A DNA stretch of 64,000 nucleotides from Doryteuthis pealeii (GCA_023376005.1 CM042157.1:84149724-84213723); one strand, 5' to 3'; counted from the first letter of the stretch, positions 11,427 to 20,993 are shown. A program made the numbers and translations. Notes: a model not told the origin generated them from the letters alone.

Positions 11427-12147
11427 TGACGACATTCTTTTATTGTGTATGTTTGTACCTTTGGACAATAAGGGGACCGTGTCTAACTTGGCTGTATCTC
11501 CTATGCGCGGGCCGTAAAGCTGTTTATGTGTCCCCTTAGTTTTCTGTTTGTTCGAGTAGTTAATAAAAGTAGGAGATGCCCAATTTCTTCCTCTATTAAA
11601 ATTCTGTGGGTTTATTGTTATTTTATGCATGTCATTAAGTTTGTATCTCTTCACAATAAATGCTGTGGTCAGAATTGAGAGTAAATGGCAAAGAATCAAA
11701 TACTGAAGCTGTTTGACTCTTGCTAGTGAGAGACAATAACGATTTTAGCAGGGAAAGTCGTAAGCGGGGTGTGTGTGGATAGAATGAGAGAGTGGCTTTA
11801 ACCTGCAAAGACAACGATTAAAATAATCGTGTACATTTAGACACACGCATAGGCGCACGCACACATACATGCGCGCACACGCATGGGCAGAACCTGACAC
11901 GTGACTGCAAGAAGATGCAATCAATTGTCAACAGGCAAAAGATGAAAAAATAAAAAAAATAAAAAATGCATAATATTTAGAAGGAACTAAAAGTTGCGGC
12001 ATTTAAAAAAACAAAAAAACAAAAACAAAAAACAAGAAACTAAAAACATCTTTCAATAATAGAAAAAGGAAAGTTTTATTTATTTATTTTTTAAGTTGGG
12101 AGAAGCAAGTTTGTATAGAAAGAATGGAGAAGAAAAGAGAACGGGTC

Positions 12148-12150
<3 letters not shown>
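11427..12150. other. unassigned, copy A
   Basis: No gene recognised. Recurs in copy B at about 36468-37228. Contains a CA/GC-rich patch at 11845-11890 and poly-A stretches around 11945-12045. Confidence 0.5.
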
Positions 12151-12209
<59 letters not shown>

Positions 12210-12336
12210 TAATAGTGTGAAAAAAAACAAAGAAAAATGTAAAAAAAAAAAGGGTAGGGAAAAAAAAACTGTAAAAAAAATCTTCAAAATAAAAAAAGGA
12301 TTTTTTTGTATTTTATTTTAGTTAGTTAGTTAGTTA

Positions 12337-12410
<74 letters not shown>
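12151..12410. repeat. two long (GA)n microsatellites
   Basis: (GA)n at about 12152-12204 and at about 12341-12408, separated by A-rich DNA. Copy B has the same pair but shorter at the second site (37229-37275 and 37432-37464). Frames read through them give only Ser-Leu or Arg-Glu repeats. Confidence 0.95.
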
Positions 12411-12589
12411 TGTAAAAAGGGACAAAAAAAGAAGAAAGGTTGGAGGAAAGAAGATAAACACACACAGTTGTAGGGAGAAGTACAAGAGAGAAGGAAAAAG
12501 GAAAGACAAAATTTTGAAATAAAATCTACGAATAAAAAAAAAACAAAAGAAAAGAAAAAACAAAAATGATAGAATGACAAAAAGGAAGC

Positions 12590-12860
12590 ATTAAAGTGCT
12601 GTCAAAAAATAAAGAAAAAGACGGAGAGTGCATAAACATGTTGTTTTGAGCTGTTTCATTTCCAGAACGTGAAAATTCATAGTTAAGTGACGTGTCAGCC
12701 AAGAAGTGAACGTCGTGGTAATCGTGGCCATGGAGTGTGGCAGTGTAGGGTAGCATTGGGCGACGAGGGCTAGGGCGAGGACAGGGTGCAATGGGGGGAA
12801 AAATGGCCTCGGGTGGGTTTTTTTTTCTTTTTTTTTTTCAATGGCAGGGCTTTATTTAAG
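12590..12860. other. unassigned moderate-GC segment
   Basis: A stretch richer in GC than its surroundings, with CpG sites and a 66-codon minus-strand frame (12591-12791) that persists in copy B up to a frameshift near its end. No domain is recognisable. It is flanked by A-rich and T-rich runs. Not called as a gene. Confidence 0.3.
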
Positions 12861-12926
12861 ATTTATCAGCTCAAACAACTGATCTTGCAAACACGTTTAT
12901 TAATTAATGTAATTCGCTTAACGAAG

Positions 12927-12928
<2 letters not shown>

Positions 12929-12958
<30 letters not shown>
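12929..12958. repeat. (CA)n microsatellite
   Basis: About 15 CA units; interrupted and shorter in copy B (37988-38008). Confidence 0.9.
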
Positions 12959-12962
<4 letters not shown>

Positions 12963-13258
12963 AATGTGTGCGTGTGCATTGTACACACGTCTGACTTGCA
13001 CTGTTGAGTGCATAGAATGCTCAGAATGGGAGAGGATGTTTTGGGATTATTTCCGAACAGTTTTATTTTAAGAGACTAAAAGTAAATTAAAAAAAAAAAA
13101 AGAAAAAAAAGGTGAATATTTTACCCGACCTCATATTCTGATTGTAGAGTAGAAAAACAACAAAGACAACCTTTCAGCAAACCGATTTTATGTCTAAGAA
13201 AAAGTAATTCATATATTTTTGCAAAAGAGCCAAACTATAGAAAAGTAAGTAATAGTCA

Positions 13259-13350
13259 TCGTGGAAATTCCACAGCCAATTATTTCCCCCTGCCGCTAGG
13301 GGGCGAATCGCCAACATACGATATTGGCGCCAGAACCAAATTTCTCAACT
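13259..13350. repeat. 90-bp repeat P present in A, absent from B
   Basis: Contains GGAAATTCCACAG, the near-palindrome CCCCCTGCCGCTAGGGGGCG, AATCGCCAACAT and TTGGCGCCA. A second, closely similar copy is at 14652-14750. At the homologous position of copy B (38352-38369) the block is absent, so it is a recent insertion or deletion. It lies immediately 5' of the TC terminus of the Helitron that follows. Confidence 0.75.
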
Positions 13351-13352
13351 TA

Positions 13353-13865
13353 TCATAATGAAGATTCGGTGTCTATAACCGAAACTACGTCACTGATTAC
13401 GTTACAATAACCTCAGGAATTGCATAAGTTTATTAATGAGTATGTAATTTATAGCCAAAATCATTAAAACATAGAATAAATTCTTGATTATTAACGATGT
13501 CTCTGTGAAAATTGAGTAAGATTTGCCTCAAAACAGCCCATGTTATTAGTGCGTTAAAAATCCTGCAATGTGTCTTATATATCACTAAGAAATAAAGGTT
13601 TACATAATGTATGGTGTTGTTAATTTGCATACTGGTTTTAACAAATAATTACTTGGTGTTATAGATCTCTAATATTAGGGTTTTATTCTCCAATGTATTT
13701 AATGATATGAATGACTTTATATAAAAACCAATTAAGATAGGATTAAAATAAGTAATCTTTATATATGCGTTCTTATTTAATTTCATTAGTCTTTCTAATT
13801 TGATATATTTCATTACATTAAAACTTAAATACTTATACTCAGTGGATGGTGCATATTCTTGCTAG
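13353..13865 (+). mobile_element. non-autonomous Helitron, diverged family H
   Basis: Begins TCATAATGAAGATTCGG after host A and ends CTTGCTAG before host T. Internal words match the young H copies in the same order: GTCTATAACCGAAACTA near the 5' end, and TAAAACTTAAATACTTAT near the 3' end. The subterminal hairpin that is perfect in young copies (GCACCC/GGGTGC) has decayed. Length about 513 bp, no coding capacity. Copy B equivalent: 38370-38879. Confidence 0.75.
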
Positions 13866-13898
13866 TTGAAGTAATATTAAAACCCAAGAAAATTATCA

Positions 13899-14096
13899 TA
13901 AATCATCATCATCAATATCCTCAACGCATGCTGACGGTACGGATTCACTTGTCTCTCGCCATTCGTTCACACCAGCCATTGCTCTTAACAGGATCTCTAG
14001 ACGGCATTCAGTGTCCGCACAGAGCTGATGAATGTAATTTTTTGCTGGTCGGCCAACACTGGTGTGTCCTTGTGTAGGAGTCCATAGAAGAACGTC
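13899..14096 (-). pseudogene. non-LTR retrotransposon ORF C-terminus (RTE-like)
   Basis: The minus frame encodes LLWTPTQGHTSVGRPAKNYI, a Cys-rich helix region, then a Trp-Arg-Glu segment and a final Asp run. This resembles the extreme C-terminus of RTE-type reverse-transcriptase polyproteins as I know them from invertebrate genomes. The 3' end runs into GATGAT repeats, the usual RTE tail. All catalytic RT motifs are missing, so this is a 5'-truncated insertion. Upstream codons up to 14312 in the same frame are not part of the family: the + strand there encodes a different LINE tail. Confidence 0.7.
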
Positions 14097-14112
14097 ACTT
14101 CGGAACACGAGG

Positions 14113-14238
14113 ATGAAGATGATACCAATTTTAGTAGGTGCTCTTGGAACGGTCCCCACTGGTTTGGAAAGAAGACTGGAGGAATTGAAAATCAGAGGAA
14201 GAATTGGGAATATCCAGAACGCATGTAAATATACATGA
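14113..14238 (+). pseudogene. second LINE ORF C-terminal fragment
   Basis: The plus frame reads IPILVGALGTVPTGLERRLE and continues into LKIRGRIGNIQ before a stop. The same (V/I)VGALGTV...RGRI word occurs in the LINE fragment at 62080-62578. It is the C-terminal tail of a non-LTR retrotransposon RT protein. It lies tail to tail with the RTE-like fragment on the opposite strand. Copy B has it at 39133-39258. Confidence 0.6.
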
Positions 14239-14452
14239 TGTACTATTATAACCATTACTGTTGGTAATATTTGGATTATTCGGACTATTGTCCTCAAAAC
14301 AATACAAACCATCCTTAAACAAAATTAATTTCCAATACAGTACACACATTCTAAAATGCTTGTTATAGGCCTTTCTCACCAATTTAAAAAAAACCCAAAA
14401 AACCAAAAAACAACAACAAAAAAAAACAAAAAAAAACTGGAATACATCACCC
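14239..14452. other. unassigned, with SINE-C 3'-end word
   Basis: At about 14270-14300 the string GGATTATTCGGACTATTGTCC matches the 3' end of SINE-C (minus orientation). An A-rich run follows at 14385-14437. Confidence 0.45.
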
Positions 14453-14480
14453 CTGATGATGGCACTTCGAAGTGCCGAAA
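14453..14480 (+). other. hammerhead-like core with perfect stem II
   Basis: Reads CTGATGA, T, GGCAC-TTCGAA-GTGCC, GAAA. The two conserved hammerhead core strands bracket a perfect 5-bp stem. The one-base spacer after GATGA matches the extra base seen in the other cores here. The base at the expected cleavage position is G if the short AGU/ACU stem III is used, which would be inactive. Copy B reads CTGGTGA at 39475, breaking the core. Confidence 0.4.
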
Positions 14481-14651
14481 GTACTCGGGAACTGAACTTT
14501 GGTGGACTTATCCACCAATTCCACTCAAACATTAAAAAGTTGGCCAGAAAATTAGAAAAGATAAAAAATAAAATTGTTAAACAGGAGATGTGCCTTTTGT
14601 TTAATTCTACATGTATAATTATTGTTGTATACACAACGTTTCGGACGATGT

Positions 14652-14750
14652 ATTGGAAATTCCACAGTTAATTATCTCCCCCTGTCGCCAGGGGGCGAAT
14701 CGCCAACATCGTATGTTAGCGCCAAAACCAAAAACTTCACTTATCGCATA
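14652..14750. repeat. 90-bp repeat P, second copy
   Basis: Close match to 13259-13350 (GGAAATTCCACAG, CCCCTGTCGCCAGGGGGCG, AATCGCCAACAT, TTAGCGCCA). It directly follows the SINE-C words ACACAACGTTTCGGACGATG. Present in both copies (39674-39770 in B). Confidence 0.75.
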
Positions 14751-15164
14751 ACAGACTGGAGGAGAGACGTAAAAACTAAATCTCTCATCACCAAGCCCAA
14801 AACTGGGCCCACTTATCACAGAACTCTACAACCAGTTCCCTTCTAAGGCATTGTATCAGCATACGTTAAAAGGCTGGTACAATAGCACACTTACTGAAGG
14901 ACGAGAAACTACCGAGACGAAGCGTCTTATCAACATTTCCTACCGACGAACAGAATACCCCTGTTATCACCACTACTCCAAGAACATTACTTAACTCAGA
15001 TAAGTCTCGTAGCAAATACCAATAAAATTTGCAAAAACATTAATGTAATTTTTGTCAATACAAGTGTTTGCATTTACTTTCGTGTTTGTTCCTTCTTTGT
15101 CCGACAATTTGCCTACAACTACGGGGAAATAAGAGCTCCTTCGAAACCCGTAAATACTCTTAGA
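14751..15164. other. unassigned, copy A
   Basis: No gene or known repeat. Nearly identical in copy B (39771-40189). Confidence 0.45.
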
Positions 15165-15385
15165 TGTGCTCTCCGGCCTTCTTCAGGTATTTCTTGGGAA
15201 CCTTCTCTTCGTAATCAGGAGCCTTCACGGAACTTCGAACCGAACCCTTTATTCAATCCACAAGGGAAGACTGTTCTCATTCCGTTAACTATGACCAGGT
15301 ACAAGTGTTAAGCTATGTTACGTAGTCTATGTTACTATCGCCCTTGGCCAGGATTGAACCTGCAGCCTACAGATGATTATCAATT
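15165..15385 (-). repeat. SINE-C, 3'-truncated
   Basis: On the minus strand: tRNA-like B box GGTTCAATCC within CTGCAGGTTCAATCCTGGCC at the right end. Then a body with GAACGGAATGAGAACAG-type words and GGTTCGAAGTTCCGTGAAGG, then CCTGAAGAAGGCCGGAGAGC, where the copy stops before the CGAAAC half. Complete domain order is seen at 33390-33665. Copy B: 40190-40410. Confidence 0.65.
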
Positions 15386-15720
15386 ATCTCCAAAATTCAG
15401 AGAGATAATGATAGTTTGTCAAAAAGAAATCTCAGATGATTCTTTGAGGAGATCTAAGATGATAACTACGTCTCTATGGACACAGGTTTGTCTAACAGTA
15501 AGAGAAAAAGAAGGAAACGGATTTCAGAAAGTTATTTTTACAAAATACTTTAAAATATTGGAAATACGACTGAAGTTTTCTCATTACTATCACCCACCTC
15601 AAAAATAAATAAATAAATAGATTAAAAATTAAAAAAAAAAAAGTTGTGTTAAAATCATGCGTGTATATATGTGTATGTTTGACAAAAGGTTAGTGGTTAT
15701 TTCCTAGTTGAGTAACATGA

Positions 15721-16175
15721 TATTACAGAGTGACCCAGAAAAAACAGAACCCAAATTATTTAGTATTATCTGCGTTATTCGGACTATTGTCCCCATCTTC
15801 ATTGTTATTTGTACAACGTGATGGCTCCTGAATACGACAAGAAAGTTCCCGAGTTCGAAAAGAAGGCTCCCGAGTCCGAGAAGGTTCCTGAGTCCGACAA
15901 GAAATACCTGAAGAAGGCCGGAGGGTATATCAGCCGAAACGTTGTACAAATAACAATGAAGATGGGGACAATAGTCCGAATAACGCAGATAATACTAATC
16001 TTCAAGCCTCATCTCAAACATTCAGAGAAACCCAAATTATTTATTTATTTTTCCATTAAACTAACCCTAAACCCCAACCCTAACCCTTGTTGGACTTAAA
16101 CTTAAAATTAACAGTTTTATTACAAAATTTGTAGGTTCTGTTTTTTCTGGGTCACCCTGTAATATTATGTTACTC
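15721..16175. mobile_element. MITE-B interrupted by a retroposed foldback
   Basis: Ends TTACAGAGTGACCCAGAAAAA and its inverse TTTTTCTGGGTCACCCTGTAA form the mariner-like termini. The element is split by the insertion at 15763-16028. Internal text is the standard MITE-B core, TTAGGG-like degenerate C/A repeats included. Copy B keeps the same interruption (40744-41190). Confidence 0.8.
15748..16043 (+). mobile_element. SINE-C-derived foldback with 15-bp TSD
   Basis: Body 15763-16028 is flanked by the 15-bp direct repeat AACCCAAATTATTTA at 15748-15762 and 16029-16043. The outer arms are perfect inverted repeats of about 55 bp (ATTATCTGCGTTATTCGG... and complement). The centre holds an 18-bp-period minisatellite (CCCGAGTCCGAGAAGGTT type) and the hammerhead-like pair CTGAAGA (15908) ... 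CGAAAC (15935). Read in frame, the minisatellite gives a KVPEFEKKAPESEKVPES peptide, shared with the copy at 54181-54402 on the minus strand. That is probably a by-product of the repeat. Confidence 0.75.
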
Positions 16176-16440
16176 AACTAGGAAATAACCAGGTTAGCTA
16201 TTCAATTTTTGAAACGAGAGAAATGTAATAATTTCAGATGAGCTAAGGTTCACCTTCACCAAATGCAAATGTGTCTGATGATTGGATTGCAATCTGGCAG
16301 TTCTTCTTATCTTCTCCCATTTTTACGTTAACTTTAAAGAGAGACTCTTTTTGTTGTTGACAGATGATTAGTTTGCTAAAGATCTAGCAAATACTCTCAT
16401 CTTTACACCATCGGGTTACCACTATATACTGATATATGTT
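16176..16440. other. unassigned, copy A
   Basis: No gene seen. Matches 41195-41460 in B nearly base for base. Confidence 0.45.
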
Positions 16441-16731
16441 AGCGCGCGGTGTAATGGTTAGAGCCGTAAGAAATGGACTCGTCGAACCGAGTTCAAATCC
16501 TGGACAAGGCTGTTTGCATTTCACATAGAGCTAATACCCTTGGGAAAGGCATGAATCCGTATATTCTCCCTCCAGCTATGGGTAAATAATAGAGAAGACT
16601 GGGCTCTTTAACTATGGCTAGGCAACCAGTCTAAGATAAGGAAAACTCCGAATTCAAACCTACTAAACCCCGCTTAAGAAATTGACCTTGTGTCGCATCC
16701 TGCTCGCGCGGAGGAGTTTGTGTGTGTATAT
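16441..16731 (+). mobile_element. SINE-1, plus strand
   Basis: Head with A-box-like GGTGTAATGGTTAGAG and B box GAGTTCAAATCC. The body has CCCTTGGGAAAGG, CCTCCAGCTATGGGTAAATA and CGCTTAAGAAATTGACC. The tail is TGTGTGTATA. Possible short target repeat TATATGTTAG/TATATTAG. Copy B equivalent: 41461-41751. Confidence 0.85.
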
Positions 16732-17031
16732 TAGGTACCACCAATTTTCCCCGTGAAATTGACCCCCCCCCCCCTATATTTAACACAATGAAACTTGCAT
16801 AAAGGTTAATATTATCTTGAAATTTTTTTTGTCCATTCGAAAGAAGAAACATTAAAAAAAAACTCATGATGATTTTTAATTTTTGAAAATTATGATTGAA
16901 AAACAATGTTTTTATTTTTGCACAAAACAAGTTACGACAAAATTTTTAAAAATTCTATGAAAAATCAATTAATAATGGTCCGATTTTCACGAAAATTTCC
17001 AGAATTGCTTATCTTTTGATGAAAATATGTC

Positions 17032-17034
<3 letters not shown>

Positions 17035-17066
<32 letters not shown>

Positions 17067-17075
17067 ATATATATA
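17035..17075. repeat. (TA)n microsatellite
   Basis: TA dinucleotides with one phase slip; longer in copy B (42053-42096). Confidence 0.9.
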
Positions 17076-17781
17076 TAGTATTGATTTAACAATTACATTT
17101 TATAATGCATCAGTTATTTTATTTAAAAACTTTAATTTAGTATTTTTGCTATGAAAAATTAATATATAAAATTCATTTAAAATATGAAAAGCCTGATGTT
17201 AAGTTTAAAATGTTATATTTTTAGATTCTAAAAATAAATATCTACTTAATGCAAAACTTATTTTAGACGCCAAAATAATAAGTTTTGAAGAAAAACTCGA
17301 TTGTACCCCCTCCCCATTTTAAGCAGAAAAAACATCGATGTATAATTTTTCTTTTATAAAATAATAGCCAATTAAATAATTATCGAAATGAGTAAAAAAG
17401 AAATCTCCAAAAAATGAATTATTTATTATTTTTTTACATTTTATTTTTCGATTTTCGGTACTTATTTTCTTATAGAAGCGCAACCGTAAAAATTTTTTTT
17501 GGTTTCTATTCATAACTTCGGTCTTTTATCTCTTTATTTATACTGTAATTAGTATAAAAAATGATCAACTTGCAAAACATTTTACGCCCCAACATAAGGG
17601 GGTCAAAATTAAGTGACCTGAAAAAAATGAGAAAGTTTTGAAATAAAATAAATAATGCATTATAAAGATCATTCATTGATACATAAACACTGAAAAATTT
17701 CATTAAAATCCGATAATTTCCTGATTTTTGGTAAATTATTTTCTGTAGGGGGGGGGGGCTAAAGTCAGTTGCCAGTCCATA
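17076..17781 (-). mobile_element. hAT-E, 5'-truncated copy
   Basis: Reverse complement of the left two thirds of the complete hAT-E at 24248-25312. Shared blocks include the G-run next to CTAAAGTCA, TCTGTAG/CTACAGA, AACATCGATGTATAATT and the AATATTAATTTTTCATAGC region. The right end keeps the terminus TTGCCAGTCCATA. The other terminus is absent; homology stops at the (TA)n tract. No transposase sequence. Confidence 0.75.
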
Positions 17782-17852
17782 CAGTATACTCCTGTATGAA
17801 ACTCCTGACTCTGGATTCCTCAAATTGATTTACAAGTTCGGTCGAGATTTAC

Positions 17853-18104
17853 GCGGGTTAGCTCAGTCGATAGAGCGTTCGGCTAGAAATCACAAGGTGC
17901 CTAGTTCGATACCGGTCCTCGCCAACTCAGTGTATGAGTAGCACAGGGATATGTGCGGTAAAGTAAGGAGCTGATAGTAGGTGTGGCGCTCCACCGCAGA
18001 CGCAAAAAAACAATCTCCTTGGTCTAGCGCTAGTGAAAAGGGGATAGACTCCCTCGCTGATTGGCTGATACCGACTTTAGGCCACCCCGACGACTTTACT
18101 TTAA
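17853..18104 (+). mobile_element. SINE-2, plus strand
   Basis: tRNA-derived head: GCGGGTTAGCTCAGTCG (A box) and CTAGTTCGATACCGG (B box). Then a body with TGAGTAGCACAGGGATATG, TGTGGCGCTCCACC and GAAAAGGGGATAGACTCCC, and a 3' end GGCCACCCCGACGACTTTAC. The head cannot form a proper anticodon stem, so it is not a working tRNA gene. Copy B: 42880-43130. Confidence 0.9.
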
Positions 18105-18263
18105 TTATGAATATACAAAAGTACATTATACACACACACGTCGGTAGATGATAAAAAAGATTATCAATTATAATATAATTCCTTTGTCAATGTTCTTAAT
18201 TCAATAACATAAAAGGAACAATGAAGTTTTCAGATCAAAATTATGTAACTGGCTATAAACTGG

Positions 18264-18400
18264 ATAAGAGAGAGGGGGAGAGAGGAGAGAGAGAGAGGGA
18301 GGGAGAGAGAGGGAGAGGGAGAGAGAGGAGAGGGAGAGAGAGAGGGAGAGAGAGAGAGAGAGGGAGAAGAGAGAGAGGAGAGAGGGAGAGAGACGGGGGA
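18264..18400. repeat. (GA)/(GGA)-rich simple repeat
   Basis: GA dinucleotides interspersed with GGGA; shorter in copy B (43287-43366). Translation on the other strand gives a Leu/Ser-rich frame only. Confidence 0.9.
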
Positions 18401-18629
18401 GGGTCAATATTAACATCTGATTATTATTATTATTTTGATAAATTACATTGGATTTGTTTTCCAAAGAATTGTCCCATATAGACTCTTTCTTATCCAATCC
18501 GCCTCCCTCCACCCTTGTACCTGTTTTGTTACCAGAAATGCAATATACATTACTCTTCCATTCACAACACATACATTTTTCACTTTTCTGCACACGTGTG
18601 TTCAAATCCAGAAAGCTTTCATAATTCAC

Positions 18630-18805
18630 ATCTTTGCCAAAGCAAAAATAAAAAAAATGAAAAAAAGTAATAAAAAATAAAAAATAAAATAAAAATAAAA
18701 ATAAAATATAATAAAATGAAAAAATTAAAATGAAAAAATATATAAAGAAAAAAATAAAATGAAAAAAATAAAAGACAAACAAAATTTTTTTTTTTTTTTT
18801 TGTAA
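18630..18805. repeat. A-rich AAAAT/AATAAA tract
   Basis: Low-complexity AAAAT words ending in a T-run at 18785-18800. Length differs between copies. No gene. Confidence 0.8.
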
Positions 18806-19058
18806 TAATAAAAGTGTTTCGATTAATCTGTTACTTTTAAGTTCTTCTTCAGGTAATCATTTTCTCTATGCAAACTGCAGGTGGGTAGATTTTTTTCTTT
18901 CTTTTCAAAAAAAAAAAAAGTCTTTAAAAAGGGCAGTGGCGGTGGTTTCAATCTCTTTCATCCCATAAGCATCTTAAAGATGATGTCTGAAACTGATCTA
19001 ATTAATCAGAAATCGAGCAGAAAAAAAACCCCCAAAGACAGTGGAAATAACAAATCTC

Positions 19059-19946
19059 GGCTAAACTTGCAAATGGGTCGGAAAATTAAAACGGAAACTT
19101 TTTGGTGGTCCCCCATGACAGTTTATGAATGAACTTTTTGCGAATTGGGTTACGGTTTAGGGGATTAAGGTTGTTTTTAATTACGTATTGCTTAAAAAAA
19201 ACAGAAAAAAGGTCTTTAATGAAAATGTATTACATAATGTTCATTTCAAGATGTTCTCGTATATTATTACTACTGGCAAGAATATGTGCCCTCCAAGTGT
19301 AAGTATTTAAGTTTTAATGTAATGAAATATATTAGATAAGAAAGACTAACGAAATTAAATAAGAACGCACATAAAAAGATTACACTTATTTTAATTATAT
19401 TTGAAGAATAGAACAATAATAGGCTAAACTTGCAAATTGGCCGGAAAATTAAAATGGAAACTTTTTTGGTGGTCCCCCATGACAGTTTAACTACAGAGTA
19501 TAAATTAACTTTTTGCGAATTGGGTTACTGTTTAGGGGTTTGGGGATTAAGGTTGTTTTTAATTGCGTATTGCTTAAAAAAACAACAACAAAAACAAAAA
19601 CAAAAAACCAAAAAACCCAAATTACTATACATTTAATGTTGAAAAATATTTTTTTTAAACCAAGTTTAATTGAAATTATACATTGCAATACTATCACAAA
19701 CAACTGAGACTAATGTGTCTACCGTTGGATTCAATAATTAATTTCAATGGTTAATTAAATGTATAGTAATTTTTGGTTTTTGATGTTTTTTTAAGCAATA
19801 CGTAATTAAAAACAACCTTAATCCCCAAACCCCTAAACCGTAACCCAATTCGCAAAAAGTTCATTCATACACTGCAGTTAAATTGTCATGAGGGACCATC
19901 CAAAAAGTTTCCGTTTTAATTTTCCGACCAATTTACAAGTTTAGTC
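19059..19946. mobile_element. MITE-A composite with internal capture and 8-bp TSD
   Basis: Ends GGCTAAACTTGC (19059) and CAAGTTTAGTC (19946), flanked by the 8-bp repeat CAAATCTC at 19051-19058 and 19947-19954. Inside, after the first left arm, lie about 230 bp of foreign sequence. That sequence includes the decayed Helitron-H 3' end at about 19272 (CTGGCAAGAATATG then TAAGTATTTAAG). A second MITE-A left arm follows (from 19432), then the single right arm. Copy B has the same structure at 44030-44897. The inner part also occurs alone at 63393-64000. Confidence 0.8.
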
Positions 19947-19954
19947 CAAATCTC

Positions 19955-20030
19955 GACAATTTTTTTTTTAAGCTAACACCGCCTAGCGTTTTTTTAAGGC
20001 AGGAGGCCGGGACAGAACTCTGCGAATAGT
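19955..20030. repeat. one arm of a foldback MITE (rest deleted in copy A)
   Basis: AAGCTAACACCGCC ... CTGCGAATAGTACC equals the right arm of the 550-bp foldback at 46044-46593 in copy B, followed by the same flank GCTTATTTTATTAAAGG. The left arm and 1.6 kb upstream are missing here, so copy A is the deleted version. Confidence 0.8.
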
Positions 20031-20510
20031 ACCGCTTATTTTATTAAAGGATAACAATATCTACTTCATTAGCAAACACCTGTCACTGAAAGGTAATCCT
20101 AATTGTCTATTTCATTGGCACCCCCACCCCGTTCCACTCGCTTCCGTCGGACATTCGAATTTTCAAAACTGTCACCCGAAAAATCCAACCCGATTTATTT
20201 TAGTTCTTAAAGTTCTCATGCAAATTCCGGTGCACGAGAATCTCGCAGTTTTAGCACTGGGTTATCTTATGTCGCTTTCGTCGGAGGGGGGGATACAGAC
20301 TGCGTCCACCACATTTCTCTTAAGCATCACCCCCCGATCGCTGCTTGCTCTATGAAAAATTGGGTCAAGTTGTTCTGAGAGAAATTGATTTGTGCCTTTT
20401 ATTAATTTTTAAAATTAAAAAAAACAAAAAAACTCTATAAACGATTCGAACATTTCCCTCAGTAGCAGGAAAAATAGGGCTTAGAAATTTTTTTTACATG
20501 GAGTCGGTTA
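20031..20510. other. unassigned, with empty Helitron site
   Basis: No gene. At about 20400-20440 (TTATTAATTTTTAAAATTA...) copy B carries a Helitron at the equivalent place (46970-47595), so this is the unoccupied site. Confidence 0.6.
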
Positions 20511-20513
20511 TAC

Positions 20514-20626
20514 ATCATCATCATTGGGTCGCGATGTTGGCACGGATTGCCATGAGTCTCTCTCGCCAATCATCCCTATCGGTCTTCCGCGTGACATTCA
20601 GAGTTCGTACAGAGTTGATCGATGCA
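20514..20626 (-). pseudogene. RTE-like ORF C-terminus, part 2
   Basis: The minus frame encodes KICIDQLCTNSECHAEDR and the Ala-Arg-Glu-Thr-His segment, ending in ATG/GAT repeats. It continues the fragment at 20994-21160 after removal of the MITE composite that splits it. Same C-terminal family as 13899-14096. The A copy has a stop after the EDR motif. Confidence 0.65.
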
Positions 20627-20993
20627 GATTTTTGGGCTAAATTTGCAAATCGGTCGGAAAATTAGGGCGACACAGAAAAAACAGAACCCACAAATTTTGT
20701 AATAAAACTGTTAATTTTAACTGGGGGGGGGGGGTTAGGGTTGGGGTTAGTTTAATGGGAAAATAAATAATTTGGGTTCTGTTTTTTTTTTCACCCTGTA
20801 TACAGGATGACCCAGAAAAAACAGAACCCACAAATTTTGTAATAAAATTTAATTTTAACTAGGGGATTTAGGGTTGGGGTTTAAGGTTAATTTAATGGAA
20901 AAATAAATAAATAATTTGGGTTCTGTTTTTTTCTGGGTCATCCTGTAATATGTTTTAATTTCCCGACCGATTTTCAAGTTTAGCCGATTTTTG
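20627..20993. mobile_element. MITE-A/MITE-B composite with 8-bp TSD
   Basis: Outer ends GGCTAAATTTGCAAATCGG and CAAGTTTAGCC (20635-20985), flanked by GATTTTTG at 20627-20634 and 20986-20993. It interrupts an RTE-like ORF between two codable halves. Inside sit two MITE-B units in tandem (CAGAAAAAACAGAACCC words), meeting at CACCCTGTATACAGGATGACC. A homologous but shorter composite is at 32020-32201. Confidence 0.88.

Noticed and set aside
12084..12580. Long Ser/Leu frames across (GA)n tracts (also 18201-18782, 37368-37639, 59198-59521)
   Set aside because: These are translations of dinucleotide repeats and A-rich DNA, changing length between copies.
14097..14312. N-terminal half of the 138-codon minus frame
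   Set aside because: Its opposite strand encodes a LINE C-terminus in a better frame. Only codons below 14096 resemble the RTE-like tail.
17853..17925. Possible tRNA genes at SINE heads (also 16441, 33724, 42880, 58346)
   Set aside because: A and B boxes are present, but the anticodon arm and acceptor pairing fail, and each head is followed by the same SINE body. They are retroposon heads.
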